64,000 bases of DNA from Macrostomum hystrix. Its lineage: Eukaryota; Platyhelminthes; Macrostomidae. How positions within the stretch are numbered: the stretch's first letter is position 1; each line of letters starts with the position of its first letter. The position numbers and the translations under genes are program-made. Below are positions 12,453-23,532 of this stretch, one piece after another. Location of the stretch: contig CATNEN010000024.1 of assembly GCA_950097015.1 (NCBI GenBank), forward strand, positions 1,548,501-1,612,500, read 5' to 3'. The notes under the pieces are model-generated. The model was given only the letters and a program-made list of their open reading frames with translations. It was not told where the DNA came from and did no database searches.

Positions 12453-14470
12453 CAACAACAACAACAACAAAGTACGCTGTCAGGTGGAAAAGGCAGCGTC
12501 ACAGTGCACGCTTCAGAGCCTGGGCGCGAACAAAGGCCGCACCGCCGGCAGTGTCCGGGGCGCCAGCATCGGCCAGCAGGCAGTCGACGAAACGCCGAGT
12601 TCGGGCCTGGCCGCGCCGGTAGGGTGCCTGCAGCGTTAGCAGCAGCACCTCCTGCACCGGCTGCGGGCAGTAGGACTCGGCGCGGATGATGTGGCCTGCC
12701 AGCTGGAGTCGCCGAAGTCGCAGCAGCTCACTTGGACGGGCCAGGCCGGCGCGGCGATAGAGTACCGCGTTAGTGATCCGCTCGTCGCTGATCTTAAAGG
12801 CGGCACGCAGCAGGCCAGCGTGCGCCGCGTTGACTTGCTGTTCTAGCGAATCCGTCAGCGTCCACGTCTCGGCGTTGTACAACAGGACGGTCTCGACCAC
12901 CGCCTGGAACAGCGCCGCCCTCTGGCGATCAGGTAGGGCCTCGGACTGCAGGACCGCCCTCACAGAACGAAAGGCAGCCCAAGCGAGCCCGCGGCGACGC
13001 CGCAGATCTTCGCGGACGTCAGGTACCAGACCGCCGAGGTAGACGAACTGCTGAAAGCGCGGAAGTTCCGTTACCTGCCCGTCAGCGCTTCGGCAGAAAA
13101 TTGCGGCCTCGATGTCGCTCGGCACGCAGAGCACAACGGTCTTCTTCGTGTTGACCAACAGCCCGACGCTCGCTGCAGCGCTAACCAGCTTATCCAGCTG
13201 GCGCTGGGCGTCCTCTACGGTCGAGGACAGCAGGGCGAGGTCATCGGCGTAGCCAAGCACGCTGAGCCGCTTCTCCGGTTGACGTCGACCCACGCGTCGC
13301 CGCAGTAGGAAGCCGTCTTCGTCGGTAGGAAGAGCAGTTCGTAGCACCCAGTCAAGCACCAGGACGAACAGGAACGGCGCTAGAGTGTCCCCCTGGAGCA
13401 CCCCGGAGGATGTCTCGAAGGGGTCCGACAGGCCGTCCGGCGTCATCACAGCTGCTCTCGTAGCACAGTACAACGCCATGATGGCGGAGATCAGCTGTTC
13501 TGGCGCATGGTACGCGCGGAGCACATGTGGGAGCGCAGCCCTCGCAACCGAGTCGAAAGCCTTCATGAAGTCAATGAAGACAACGATCAGGTCCAACTGG
13601 CGCGGCTCCTCGATGATTCGGCGAAGAGCTAGGATCTGTGTCACTGTGCCACGGTGGGGCCGAAACCCGTGGCCCACCCGTGGCAGAACCCGTGGTTCTG
13701 CTCAGGTCGCAGGTAGGGATCCAGCACGGGTTGCAACCGCGATAGCAGCATCCGGTTGAACAACTTCGCAGCACAGGATTGCAGGCAGATGCCTCGGTGC
13801 TCGTCTAGCCGCGTAGTGCCCGGCTTCTTTGGAATGGCGATGATGTGCGCCATGGTTCACTCAGTGGGTGCCACCTCACCGGAGAGCACGCGGTTCATCA
13901 CACGGGCGACCTCACTGGCCACACAGTGGATGCGCAGCGCCTCGATGGGCACCTCGTCCGGACCCAGCGCCTTGCCGCCCGTCGTCTTCTGGGCGAGCAT
14001 TACGACTTCAGCCATGGTGACTGGTGCAACGTTAAAACTGTCCTCTGACGGCAACGGCGTCTCTGGCGGCAGCGTCAGGATGTTGGGCGGCGGGGGTGGC
14101 GGCGCGTTGACAATGGCGGCGAAAAACTCGCGTAGCTCGTTCCTGCGCTCATCTGCAGTGTCGCCTGCCAGATTCAGTTGGATGCGCCGCTTCCGCCCTG
14201 TCAGAGCATTAATGGCGGACCAGGCCACGCGCCCTCTGGCGTCGGGCCCAGCGGCAGAGACGGCCCTGACAACTTCATCAACTGCGGCCTGCTGCCGCTG
14301 CAGATAGACAGTCGCCAGAGCCTCCTCCGCCTCGCGAGTAGGTCGCCTGCTCAGACGGAGCTTTTCCAGATCTTCCCTCGCTTGCTGAATCGCGGGGTCG
14401 TCTTGCCAGACCGGCTGCCCACGCTGGGCCGGTCGCATCAACGGGACCGCTTGTTCCGCGGCGGCTCGTA
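12453..14470 (-). mobile_element. 5'-truncated non-LTR retrotransposon (LINE) with (TTG)n tail
   Basis: Minus-strand LINE remnant encoding the region before the reverse transcriptase, the reverse transcriptase itself and a C-terminal part. No endonuclease domain is present, as in 5'-truncated copies. The 3' end is a (TTG)n microsatellite (12451-12471 read on the minus strand), as in RTE-like LINEs. Near-identical flanks ttgatattcaa (12442-12452) and ctgatatttaa (14471-14481) look like a target-site duplication. Clade assignment to RTE-like is tentative. Confidence 0.85.
12499..14441 (-). pseudogene. LINE reverse transcriptase, disrupted reading frame
   Basis: Main open piece is 12499-13677. 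It contains motif A DFMKAFDSV, motif B GVLQGDTLAPFLF, motif C YADDLALL and downstream thumb-like sequence, then a tail ending in KRAL-stop. The upstream pieces 13641-13853 (MAHIIAIPKK...) and 13857-14441 belong to the same protein. They are separated by a TGA at 13857-13859 and by a frame change near 13660-13690, where a short CCACGGGT-type duplication occurs. The enzyme would have reverse-transcribed its own RNA at the insertion site. This copy cannot make an intact protein. Confidence 0.85.
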
Positions 14471-14602
14471 CTGATATTTAATAGGTCCCTATGCATTTAT
14501 TGAGTTTAATCAAGTTAATTATTCACATACGTAATTTAGTCTAGCCAGCTACCCAAAACCTTTAACCCTATATGGTTCACTTGTATCTTAGCTTTTCCCA
14601 TA

Positions 14603-15414
14603 TATGAGGGGTGTTCAATAAGTTTGTGGACTGTATGAAACAACTTAATTAGGTCTGCACACAATGTACTTAACTAAAAGTTGTACATGTCCCAAGCTTA
14701 CTCATCAAATATAAAGGCTCCACTTTCAACCCTGCAACTTAGAATTTTATTTCAGTCACCTACTTCCCCATTATCAAAGCTATCTGTATGGAACCATTGT
14801 GCACTGACTGGAGAGCAATGATTTACTATGACTACAAAAGTGGTCCAACATAGTTTCAGAGATTGGAACAGCTTCACCAGGCCTTTGGCAACACAGCGCC
14901 TTCCAGAACAACTGTTTTTACTGGTTTGCCAAATTTAATTAGGGTCAGCTGTCATTTGAGAGACCAAGTTTGAGAGAGACAACCTCCAAGCTCAACAACC
15001 AATGAAAATGTTGCTGCAGTGCAAGCACTGATTGAAGAAGATCCATGAATGACAGTTCAGCAACTAGCCACATCTAAGTAGCCTGTTGCTCTACCAAGAC
15101 AATGCCTTAGCCCACACAACCTGACACTGTCAACATCTACCTTACAGTCTAGACCTGGCCCTATGCAACTTTTCTATGTTCCCTCAGGTTAAGTGCCTGC
15201 TCAAAGAAGTTTGGTTTGAGTTGCCAGAGTTGGCTATCAAGGCCTTCTGGTCACCTGTACAACATCCCTCAGTACAAATGGACTGGCTGCTTTACTTGGT
15301 TTCAGAGGATAAAGAAGTACATCAAAGCTGCTTGGGAGTACTTTAAAAAGACCTAATAGTATTTTTTACATTTTTTATTCGATATATCTAGAAGCTTATT
15401 TAATATCCCTCATA
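14603..15414 (+). mobile_element. Degenerate mariner-family transposon
   Basis: Imperfect terminal inverted repeats begin atatgaggg at the left end, and the right end reads ccctcatat. Between them are broken pieces typical of mariner transposases: a helix-turn-helix segment with NTAPS-like and ALIEEDP-like strings, and a C-terminal part with QDNALAHT, DLALCNF and NIPQ..W..CF. Stops and frameshifts are frequent and the central catalytic region is missing. The whole is about 810 bp, so it is a deleted, inactive copy. Confidence 0.75.
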
Positions 15415-15416
15415 TT

Positions 15417-15500
15417 TGGGTACCCACAAAAGCCATTAAGCCCACACTAGAATAAATAGGATTATTATTCAATAGGTCCCATTGCCTCTATTGAAGATAA
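15417..15500 (+). repeat. Dispersed host repeat, uninterrupted copy
   Basis: Matches the two flanks of the LINE (12395-12452 and from 14482): aataggattattattcaata followed by ggtccc. It behaves as an empty-site relative of the LINE insertion. Confidence 0.6.
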
Positions 15501-17765
15501 AGCCTATTTATTATTCTCCTATATTGAATTTACTGCACCCAAACCCCTGATTACATATGTCCAGCTTAGTATGGTCAACCTGTGATGTGATGGGGTAGTC
15601 ATTTGGCATTTGATATTAAGTGGCAAGAGATAGAAAAAATGGGTTGTTTATTTTAAATTCAGCATGTCAGAAAACCTATATAGCTACAGATTTATGACCC
15701 AACTAGAACTAGAAGTATTTTATTGGACTATGGTTCAAAAAGCTGCCATGTATTCATACAAAGCAGCAAAAACCAAAAATTAATATAAAAAATAATAATA
15801 AAGTCTAGATCTCGTAATTAAAATGTGGAGGGGCCAGATAGGTAGGCCCTACCATTCCTAGCCCTCTGTCCCCCATTCCTATCCCTATGTATAGACTGAA
15901 ATAGGCCCTACTGGTCATACTATACACTCTGTATGATACAGAGACATACCCTAGTCATAGATCTTAGAGATTTACTCTATAGACTGAAATACCAGTCAGA
16001 CAGACAGATCTTAGAGATTAATTATAGTATGTGTAGACCTATACTCTGATGTCATAGACTTATAGTAGTGTCACGACTTGTAGAGGTAGAGGGTTTCAAA
16101 GCAATTATTGATAAAGGAATTTTAAGGCATGGACAGGTTAGTAGGCCTATTTGATTGAAAACAATAGAAAAAAAACAAGAATAATATATTTAGGATTTAT
16201 TAACCTAACGGATTTGGTAAAAAAGCACTAAAAAAGACTAGGGCCTACTCACTACTGTCTAGATGAAAGAAGTCATAAAATTATTGTCTGGCTAGATGGC
16301 AATAAAGGGCACGTAGGCCATTTGCTGCTCTGCTTTAATAGCATCTACTACGGTTGTTAAACACTTTATCAAATTACGCACACTTAGGGCCTAATGTCAT
16401 TCGAAAGAGCTTTCTAAGCAATTGAAATTCATCATTCCATTACCATTCCTAGGCGCCCTTGATCGACAGTGATTGGGTTTTTGCTAATATAAAAATTAGA
16501 AAATAAGCCTAGGGTGCCTGCGTTGAAATTCAAGCGTGCAGGTGCATCAGAGCCTAGGTCAAAATCTTATGCATATGAACCAGGCTGGTTCAAAGCGCCT
16601 TACGACTCTAAACTATAGGCCTATAGTGCGGCCCTACATAAATGAGTTAGGCGGAGGGCGCTATAGAGACATAGACTCATAGAGCATTAACAATTAATAG
16701 GCCTAGCTAACGAGTTAGACCATGCATTGGTCTGCTTTGTCGAAGGCTATGGCCAAATCCGATTCTCTATATTCTTACGATTAAGCATTGACTTGTTTAT
16801 TTTATTTGGCATATTATATAGGCCTACAGCTAAATGTATTTATTCTTTAGTAGGGGCTAGCATGATACCTAGTTGGATTGATTCTTTGATAAATCATTTT
16901 TACCTATTAAAATAGGCCTATCTGCCAAGGGTATTGCTCAGGCTAACCTGTTTTGGTTTGCTAAAGTCCAAAAAACGTTTTCCATGTTGTAAAAAACGTT
17001 ACAAGTTCCTGTCTTGCTAGTAGGCCTACAGTTGTAGGCCTAGTGAAAATCAGCCTTTAATAAATTTTTCAAGAAACAAAGTGTCCTGTCCTTCTTCTAA
17101 TGGTCCTTGGTTAAATCCTGCCTGATGTGATGTGCATATTGGAAGTTTTTATGGATAACTTGTTGGAGCTTCATATGTTTTGATTGAGAAATAGGCCCTA
17201 TGCTAGGCCTAGGCCTACCTTTCATATGCATATGCATGTATGCATGTAACAACTAGGGGCCTATTCAAAGCTTGCTAGGTCTACTATATTAGTAGTACAA
17301 TTGGAATTATAACAGTTGCAAGCTCAACAAAAAAAGCTTGATACATTGAAAAAAACAAAGCAACAGGACAGACATATTGCTAATATTGGTTTTTAAACTA
17401 AGTAACTTCACTTTTGCCTGGCTACTCTTCAGCTAGCATTTGTAAATTAACTTTGATTTTGACTGTAGGGAGGGGATGCTCGTGTGTACCCAATTAGTAA
17501 TTTTGTATTGGATTTTTTATCTGGCATCAAACACTAGGCCTAATATAGGTCATAATAGGCCAACTTTCCATATATATATTTGATGTTTCAGGCAAGACAC
17601 CAAGTAGGAGACAAACAACAAAAAGAGCTTGTATTTTTCACTCCAATAAGATTAAAGCTTCAAGAGCAGCTAGATGTGAACTAGCAAGTTTTGCCCCCCC
17701 CCTTTGGGGAGCAGAAATATTTTTAATTCATCTATTATATACTTTTTAGCAGCAGAATTTACAGC
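15501..17765. other. Non-coding, TAGGCC-rich region
   Basis: No gene is supported. The hexamer TAGGCC, often as the palindrome TAGGCCTA, recurs at least a dozen times between about 15850 and 17560. The rest is AT-rich single-copy-looking DNA, apart from the dispersed repeat at 16965-17120. Confidence 0.5.
16965..17120 (+). repeat. Dispersed repeat copy 1
   Basis: Shares a stretch including gtgaaaatcagcctttaata, caagaaac and tggtccttg with 25925-26065. The pair is diverged but colinear over roughly 140 bp, which suggests an old interspersed element of unknown type. Confidence 0.55.
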
Positions 17766-17769
17766 TTTT

Positions 17770-18915
17770 TAATTCTACAATGATCCCCCAGTTGACAATG
17801 ATCCCCCAGTTGACAATGATCCCCCAGTTTACAATGATCCACAGTTGACAATGATCCCCCAGTTGACAATGATCCCCCAGTTGACAATGATACCCAGTTG
17901 ACAATGATCCCCCAGTTGACAATGATACCCCAGTTGATGATGATCCCCCAGTTGACAATGATCCCCCAGTTTACAATGATCCCCCAGTTGACAATGATTC
18001 CCCAGTCGACAATGATTCCCTAGTTGACAATGATCCCCCAATTGATGATGATCACCCAGTTGACAATAATCCCCCAGTTGATGATGACTCCCCATTGATG
18101 AAGATCCCCAGTTGATGATGATCACCCAGTTGACAATGATCCCCAAGTTGACCATGATCCCCCATTTGATGATGATTCCCCAGTCAACAATGATTCCCCA
18201 GTTGACAATGATCCCCCAATTGATGATGATCACCCAGTTGACAATGATCCCCCAGTTGATGATGACTCCCCATTGATGAAGATCCCCAGTTGACAATGAT
18301 CCCCCAGTTGACAATGATCCCCCAGTTGACAATGATCCCCCAGTTGACAATGATCCCCCAGTTGATGATGACTCCCCATTGATGATGACCCCCAGTTGAA
18401 AATGTTCCCCCAGTTGACAATAATCCTCCAGTTGACAATGATCCCCAGTTTACAATGATCCCCCAGTTTACAATGATCCCATAGTTGACAATGATCCCCT
18501 AGTTGACAATGATCCCCCAGTTGACAATGATCCCCCTGTTGACAATGATACCCAGTTGACAATGATCCCCCAGTTGACAATGATACCCCAGTTGATGATG
18601 ATCCCCCAGTTGACAATGATCCCCCAGTTTACAATGATCCCCCAGTTGACAATGATTCCCCAGTCAACAATGATTCCCCAGTTGACAATGATCCCCCAAT
18701 TGATGATGATCACCCAGTTGACAATGATCCCCCAGTTGATGATGACTCCCCATTGATGAAGATCCCCAGTTGATGATGATCCCCCAGTTGACAATGATCC
18801 CCCAGTTGACAATGATCCCCCAGTTGACAATGATCCCCCAGTTGACGATTATCCCGCAGTTTACCATGATCCCCTATTTTATGAAGACTCCCCAGTTGAC
18901 AATGTTCCCCAGTTG
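17770..18915. repeat. Minisatellite, 18-bp unit, about 63 copies
   Basis: Units of ttgacaatgatcccccag with variants (gatgatgat, tttaca, attccc). Blocks of variants recur: for example actccccattgatgaa near 18087, 18265 and 18745. That indicates higher-order copying. The multiple-of-three unit leaves long open frames, especially on the minus strand, that I do not regard as genes. Confidence 0.95.
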
Positions 18916-19071
18916 AATTTTTTATTAGCTGCTATTGTAGAAAATTGAGAAGAACAACATTAGTTGAATATCAGACAAAATTATTTTCATACAAATGTAT
19001 ATCATTATGACGTTATATGATAACAAAAGCTAAATATAGAGAATTCATCAATGGCAAAAAATTTTGCTATG

Positions 19072-19370
19072 ATTCACACCCTGGTTTAGCCATGATTCAA
19101 ACTCTGGTTTAGCCATGATTCAGACTCTGGTTTAGCCATGATTCAAACGCTGGTTTAGCCATGATTCAAACTCTGGTTTAGCCATGATTCAAACTCTGGT
19201 TTAGCCATGATTCAAACTCTGGTTTAGCCATAATTCAAACTCTGGTTTAGCCATGATTCAAACTCTGGTTTTGCCATGAATTAAACTCTGGTTTAGCCAT
19301 GATTCAGACTTTGGTTTAGCCATGATTTAAACTCTATTTTTGCAATGATTCAAACTCAGGTTTGCTATGA
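19072..19370. repeat. Minisatellite, 23-bp unit, about 13 copies
   Basis: Units built on ccatgattcaaactctggtt plus tag, with sparse substitutions; the end decays at 19330-19370. Confidence 0.92.
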
Positions 19371-19442
19371 TTTATGATATTTTATTTATGATATGAAAAA
19401 ATAAATTAAAAAAAGCTCCCAAATCTGGCCCGTTATAGTATC

Positions 19443-20570
19443 TTGTTTCATCTCCTGTGTCTCATCTCTCCCGTGTCTCATCTCTCCCGTGTCTCATCTC
19501 TCCCGTGTCTCATCTCTCTCGTGTCTCATCTCTCCCGTGTCTCATCTCTCTCGTGTCTCATCTCTCTCGTGTCTCATCTCTCCCGTGTCTCATCTCTCTC
19601 GTGTCTCATCTCTCCCGTGTCTCATCTCTCCCGTGTCTTATCTCTCTCGTGTCTCATCTCTCCCGTGTCTCATCTCTCTCGTGTCTCATCTCTCCCGTGT
19701 CTCATCTCTCCCGTGTCTCATCTCTCCCGTGTCTCATCTCTCGTGTGTCTCATCTCTCCCTTGTCTCATCTCTCCCGTGTCTCATCTCTCTCGTGTCTCA
19801 TCTCTCCCGTGTCTCATCTCTCCCGTGTCTCATCTCTCTCGTGTCTCATCTCTCCCGTGTCTCATCTCTCTCGTGTCTCATCTCTCCCGTGTCTCATCTC
19901 TCTCGTGTCTCATCTCTCCCGTGTCTCATCTCTCCCGTGTCTCATCTCTCCCGTGTCTCATCTCTCTCGTGTCTCATCTCTCCCGTGTCTCATCTCTCTC
20001 GTGTCTCATCTCTCCCGTGTCTCATCTCTCCCGTGTCTTATCTCTCTCGTGTCTCATCTCTCCCGTGTCTCATCTCTCTCGTGTCTCATCTCTCCCGTGT
20101 CTCATCTCTCCCGTGTCTCATCTCTCCCGTGTCTCATCTCTCGTGTGTCTCATCTCTCCCTTGTCTCATCTCTCCCGTGTCTCATCTCTCTCGTGTCTCA
20201 TCTCTCCCGTGTCTCATCTCTCGTGTGTCTCATCTCTCCCTTGTCTCATCTCTCCCGTGTCTCATCTCTCTCGTGTCTCATCTCTCCCGTGTCTCATCTC
20301 TCCCGTGTCTCATCTCTCGTGTGTCTCATCTCTCTCGTGTCTCATCTCTCCCGTGTCTCATCTCTCCCGTGTCTCATCTCTCGTGTGTCTCATCTCTCCC
20401 TTGTCTCATCTCTCCCGTGTCTCATCTCTCCCGTGTCTTATCTCTCTCGTGTCTCATCTCTCCAGTGTCTCATCTCTCTCGTGTCTGATCTCTCCCGTGA
20501 CTTATCTCTCCCTTGTCTCATCTCTCGTGTGTTTTATCTCTCCTGTGTCTCATGTCTCCCCTATCTCACA
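19443..20570. repeat. Minisatellite, 16-bp unit, about 70 copies
   Basis: Units tctcccgtgtctcatc, with tctctcgtg and tctcgtgtg variants. All three plus frames are open for 340-390 codons because the 16-mer contains no stop in any frame. A related array with CCCCTG in place of CCCGTG lies at 34738-35262, and the right flanks of both arrays are also similar. Confidence 0.95.
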
Positions 20571-20613
20571 TTTCTACAATCAATGCAGCCCGCTGTCGTC
20601 TTTTACGTTTTCT

Positions 20614-20649
20614 ATTTGGCCCGCTAGCTAATAAGTTTGCCGACCCCTG
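20614..20649 (-). mobile_element. Possible hAT-type terminal inverted repeat remnant
   Basis: Reading on the minus strand, the segment begins caggggtcggcaaactta and continues to a gcgggcc motif. This resembles terminal repeats of animal hAT transposons (Charlie-like). No matching left terminus was found, so this is a fragment or coincidence. Confidence 0.4.
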
Positions 20650-20987
20650 CTGTAGACAAACAAAAGCACTTGGCTTTTGACAAGTTTGCAGAGCAATCAT
20701 TTTCAGTGGTCTTGTGTATCAGTCTTTTGGCATTGATGCATCAGTTCGTACAAAGCCTGTTAACTTAGACAAACCTCTTGTATTTGTGCTAGTGACTTTG
20801 CTGCAGTTCTTGCTGCGCGCATCTCTGCAGTCCTAGGTGATGGTGTTGCTGCAGTTCTTGCTGAGTGCTATTGTCTCTTCGCCTAGAGTGATAATGTTTC
20901 TATCAAGCTCAAATGACTGATTAAAACCCTACCCTCGACCCTGAACACTGCTAGCACAAATCACCAGGTTAATGAGCATGCATCTCC

Positions 20988-21674
20988 ATGGGATTTAATA
21001 ACAATTATCTTAGCCCACTAAAATGCTTGCAGGGTGCTGTAAAGCTTCTGCTGCTGGCCCTGGTGCCAGTAGTTCTATGCCTGCAGCTGCAGCACCTGCT
21101 CCTAACTGCCCAGCCAGCCATTAATGAGGCTCAGCTTCACGCTGTGGCCAGGAAGCATGCAGTTCAGTTGCTAAGCATTGAGCGGGCTTACAAAGCTGTA
21201 GTTGCTGACCTGGAGGCCAACTTCCCGTCTGTGAAATTCCTGCCACCGGAGCGGCGCGAATGGATCTTCATCAACGCCGGCGGCTGGATGGGTGCAGTGC
21301 ATCTGCTGTACGCCTCCTTCACCGAGTACGTGCTGCTGTTTGGCACCGCTGTGGACACCAGCGGACACTCGGGTCGCTACTTTGCCAACGTGTCGGACAC
21401 TCTGCTCTCTGGCAGCTTTATCCAGTGGAAGGAGGGAAGCCTTGACACCAATAGTTACAAGGCTGGCGACACTGTCTATCATGCCTGGGGCGAGGCCACT
21501 GCCGTACAATGGTCCGGCGGTACCTGGATGGTGGAATATGGCCGTGGACTGCTGCCCACAACCCTGCCCTTTGCCCTGGCCGATTCAGTGTTCTCTACTC
21601 TGGACTGGTACTCGGCCTATAAACTGGTGCGGCTCTACTCTCTTGCACTGTTGCGCTGCTATGGCATTATTTAA
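20988..21674 (+). CDS. Sigma-1 receptor / ERG2-like protein
   Basis: 228 residues, close to the 223 of the vertebrate sigma-1 receptor. An N-terminal hydrophobic segment (about residues 15-38) would be the single transmembrane helix in the endoplasmic reticulum. The core has the family hallmarks: FINAGGWMGAVHLLYAS, EYVLLFGTA, GHSGRY, VSDTLLSG with the conserved Asp, GEATAVQW, WMVEYGRG with the conserved Glu, and FALADSVFST. In ERG2 this fold is a sterol isomerase; animal homologues are ligand-binding chaperones without proven isomerase activity. The last residues, CYGII, and the TAA lie in the first unit of the adjoining minisatellite. A cryptic acceptor tgcttgcag before codon 16 leaves open an upstream first exon, but the ATG at 20988 gives a sensible membrane anchor. 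Confidence 0.92.
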   Translation: MGFNNNYLSPLKCLQGAVKLLLLALVPVVLCLQLQHLLLTAQPAINEAQLHAVARKHAVQLLSIERAYKAVVADLEANFPSVKFLPPERREWIFINAGGWMGAVHLLYASFTEYVLLFGTAVDTSGHSGRYFANVSDTLLSGSFIQWKEGSLDTNSYKAGDTVYHAWGEATAVQWSGGTWMVEYGRGLLPTTLPFALADSVFSTLDWYSAYKLVRLYSLALLRCYGII

Positions 21675-22195
21675 ACTATTCCCGCTGGTTGCTATGGCAT
21701 TATTTAAACTATTCCCACTGGTTGCTATGGCATTATTTAAACTATTCCCACTGGTTGCTATGGCATTATTTAAACTATTCCCACTGGTTGCTATGGCATT
21801 ATTTAAACTATTCCCACTGGTTGCTATGGCATTATTTAAACTATTCCCGCTGGTTGCTATGACATTATTTAAACTATCCCCCGCTGCTGGTTGCTATGGG
21901 ATTATTTAAACTATTCCCACTGGTTGCTATGACATTATTTAAACTATCCCCCGCTGCTGGTTGCTATGGCAGTATTTAAACTATTCCCGCTGGTTGCTAT
22001 GACATTATTTAAACTATCCCCCGCTGCTGGTTGCTATGGCATTATTTAAACTATTCCCGCTGGTTGCTATGACATTATTTAAACTATCCCCCGCTGCTGG
22101 TTGCTATGGCATTATATAAACTATTTCCGCTGCTGGTTGCTATGACAGTATTTAAACTATCCCCCGCTGCTGGTTGCTATGACATTTTGGATATA
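21657..22195. repeat. Minisatellite, 33-36-bp unit, about 16 copies, starting at the sigma receptor stop
   Basis: Each unit carries tatggcattatttaaacta (or tatgac) followed by tcccactgg or cccccgctgctgg. The first unit is the end of the coding sequence, including its TAA. The array therefore appears to have grown from the gene's 3' end. Confidence 0.92.
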
Positions 22196-22199
22196 TTTT

Positions 22200-23021
22200 C
22201 AGTGGTTGCTTTGGCATAATTAAAACTATCTGCTGGTTTTTCAGGTATAATTTAACCGTTGTGAATTAGACCCCTACCTGTCTGTCGCCATGAATATAAA
22301 CCTTTACTGTGTCGTGTCTGCTAGCAGTAAATTATCAAAACCGCTGTGATTAGCTGTGTCATGGAATTAAGTTTAACTTACAAATGGGCATTGCTAAGAT
22401 TATTATTTTTTTTCTTTCGTTGTAAGTCAGAGAATGATTTTTCAGTCACAATTTTATCAAAAACTACAAGGCGCATAATCTAAATGCAGATAATTTAAAT
22501 GTTTTTAGTAAAAATAGTTTTTCTTCTTAACATTCGTCGGTATATTGTTGTGCATTCTATCGAATTATATCGAAGAGTTATACCAATAAATAATTGCTCT
22601 ACTTCATAACATGCAGCACATTAGTCAACCTCTTTCTGGTCAAGGCTATATTGCATTCGGAAATCGTTAAAGTACTACTGAAGTCATATTCAATTGCCTG
22701 CTAAATCTAAATCCATGTTGCCCAAGGCCGGTTGCACTTAGACCATTTTCAGATTTCTCTGATGAAAATTATTGCTTTTGCTTATTTGTCTAGAATTATT
22801 TTCATGTTTTTTTCAGGTACTTATATTGATCAATGCGATGGCTGGCTCTTCATGGCTATCAGTCACACTTCCTTATTTGCAATCCAATCATTTATTTTTA
22901 TTAAAATTTAATGCCCCCATCACCATTACTAAAAAAGGTAACAAAATGGAGACTATAACAAACAAGTATAGAAGTTCCTGAAAATGTTATGCATAAGCAA
23001 TTTCAGAGTTGCATTAATTAT
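22200..23021. other. Non-coding, no gene seen
   Basis: AT-rich DNA after the sigma receptor array; an AATAAA near 22585 could serve that transcript. No coding exon or repeat was recognised. Confidence 0.45.
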
Positions 23022-23027
23022 TTTATT
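23022..23027 (-). terminator. Poly(A) signal AATAAA for the 123-residue gene
   Basis: TTTATT on the plus strand, that is AATAAA on the minus strand, about 110 bp after the stop of the small minus-strand gene. Confidence 0.5.
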
Positions 23028-23136
23028 TAGTAAAAAAATTAACCTAACCACATACAGCCAATGATCCAGGTCCGGTTTTGTTGCATCTCACTCACAATCA
23101 AGCGGGCCATTATGAATTGTGAGCAGATTCTCAAAA

Positions 23137-23508
23137 CTATTCATTCTTTCCGTACCACATTGCGTACTTGTCACTGAACTGGTGATAGTGATAGTGCGGA
23201 ATCTTCTCCGGCTGGCTGAACTCCATCCGCTTCAACTTGTAGATGGGCTGGTTGCTCTGGAATTTTTTTATTACCGCCTGCAGTCTCCACAGCTTGGCTA
23301 AGGGCCCTTCAACACTGACTTTCACATAGTACTTGTAGTAGAGCTCTTCGAATTGGATAGCGCCTCGCAAGGCCAATTCGCTGGCGTGTTTAAAAAACAC
23401 CTTGCTGAAGCACTCCTGCAGCCAGTGGGCCGCCTCTTTCGAGCTGTCCTCAAAACTGACATGGATCCTCATTCGGTACAGGTTTCTAGAGTCTGTGCTG
23501 GTCTTCAT
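23137..23508 (-). CDS. Unrecognised small protein, 123 residues
   Basis: I do not recognise the family. The first ATG is at 23508; the frame is open to about 23532 but without an earlier ATG. The protein is basic and aromatic-rich, with a helical-looking middle (EAAHWLQECFSKVFFKHA) and a Tyr/His-rich end (HYHYHQFSDKYAMWYG). There is no signal peptide or membrane segment. Support for a real gene: GC content and codon use are more gene-like than the flanks; an acceptor-like gcgtgcag lies just before the ATG; and AATAAA follows the stop by about 110 bp. A small mitochondrial or ribosomal subunit is imaginable, but nothing shows it. Confidence 0.6.
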   Translation of the reverse strand: MKTSTDSRNLYRMRIHVSFEDSSKEAAHWLQECFSKVFFKHASELALRGAIQFEELYYKYYVKVSVEGPLAKLWRLQAVIKKFQSNQPIYKLKRMEFSQPEKIPHYHYHQFSDKYAMWYGKNE

Positions 23509-23532
23509 TTGGCCCTGCACGCTCGATCGCAA

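Noticed and set aside
19443-20631. Three overlapping plus-strand open frames of 343-394 codons
   Set aside because: Produced by a stop-free 16-bp minisatellite; the translation is only a short repeating peptide.
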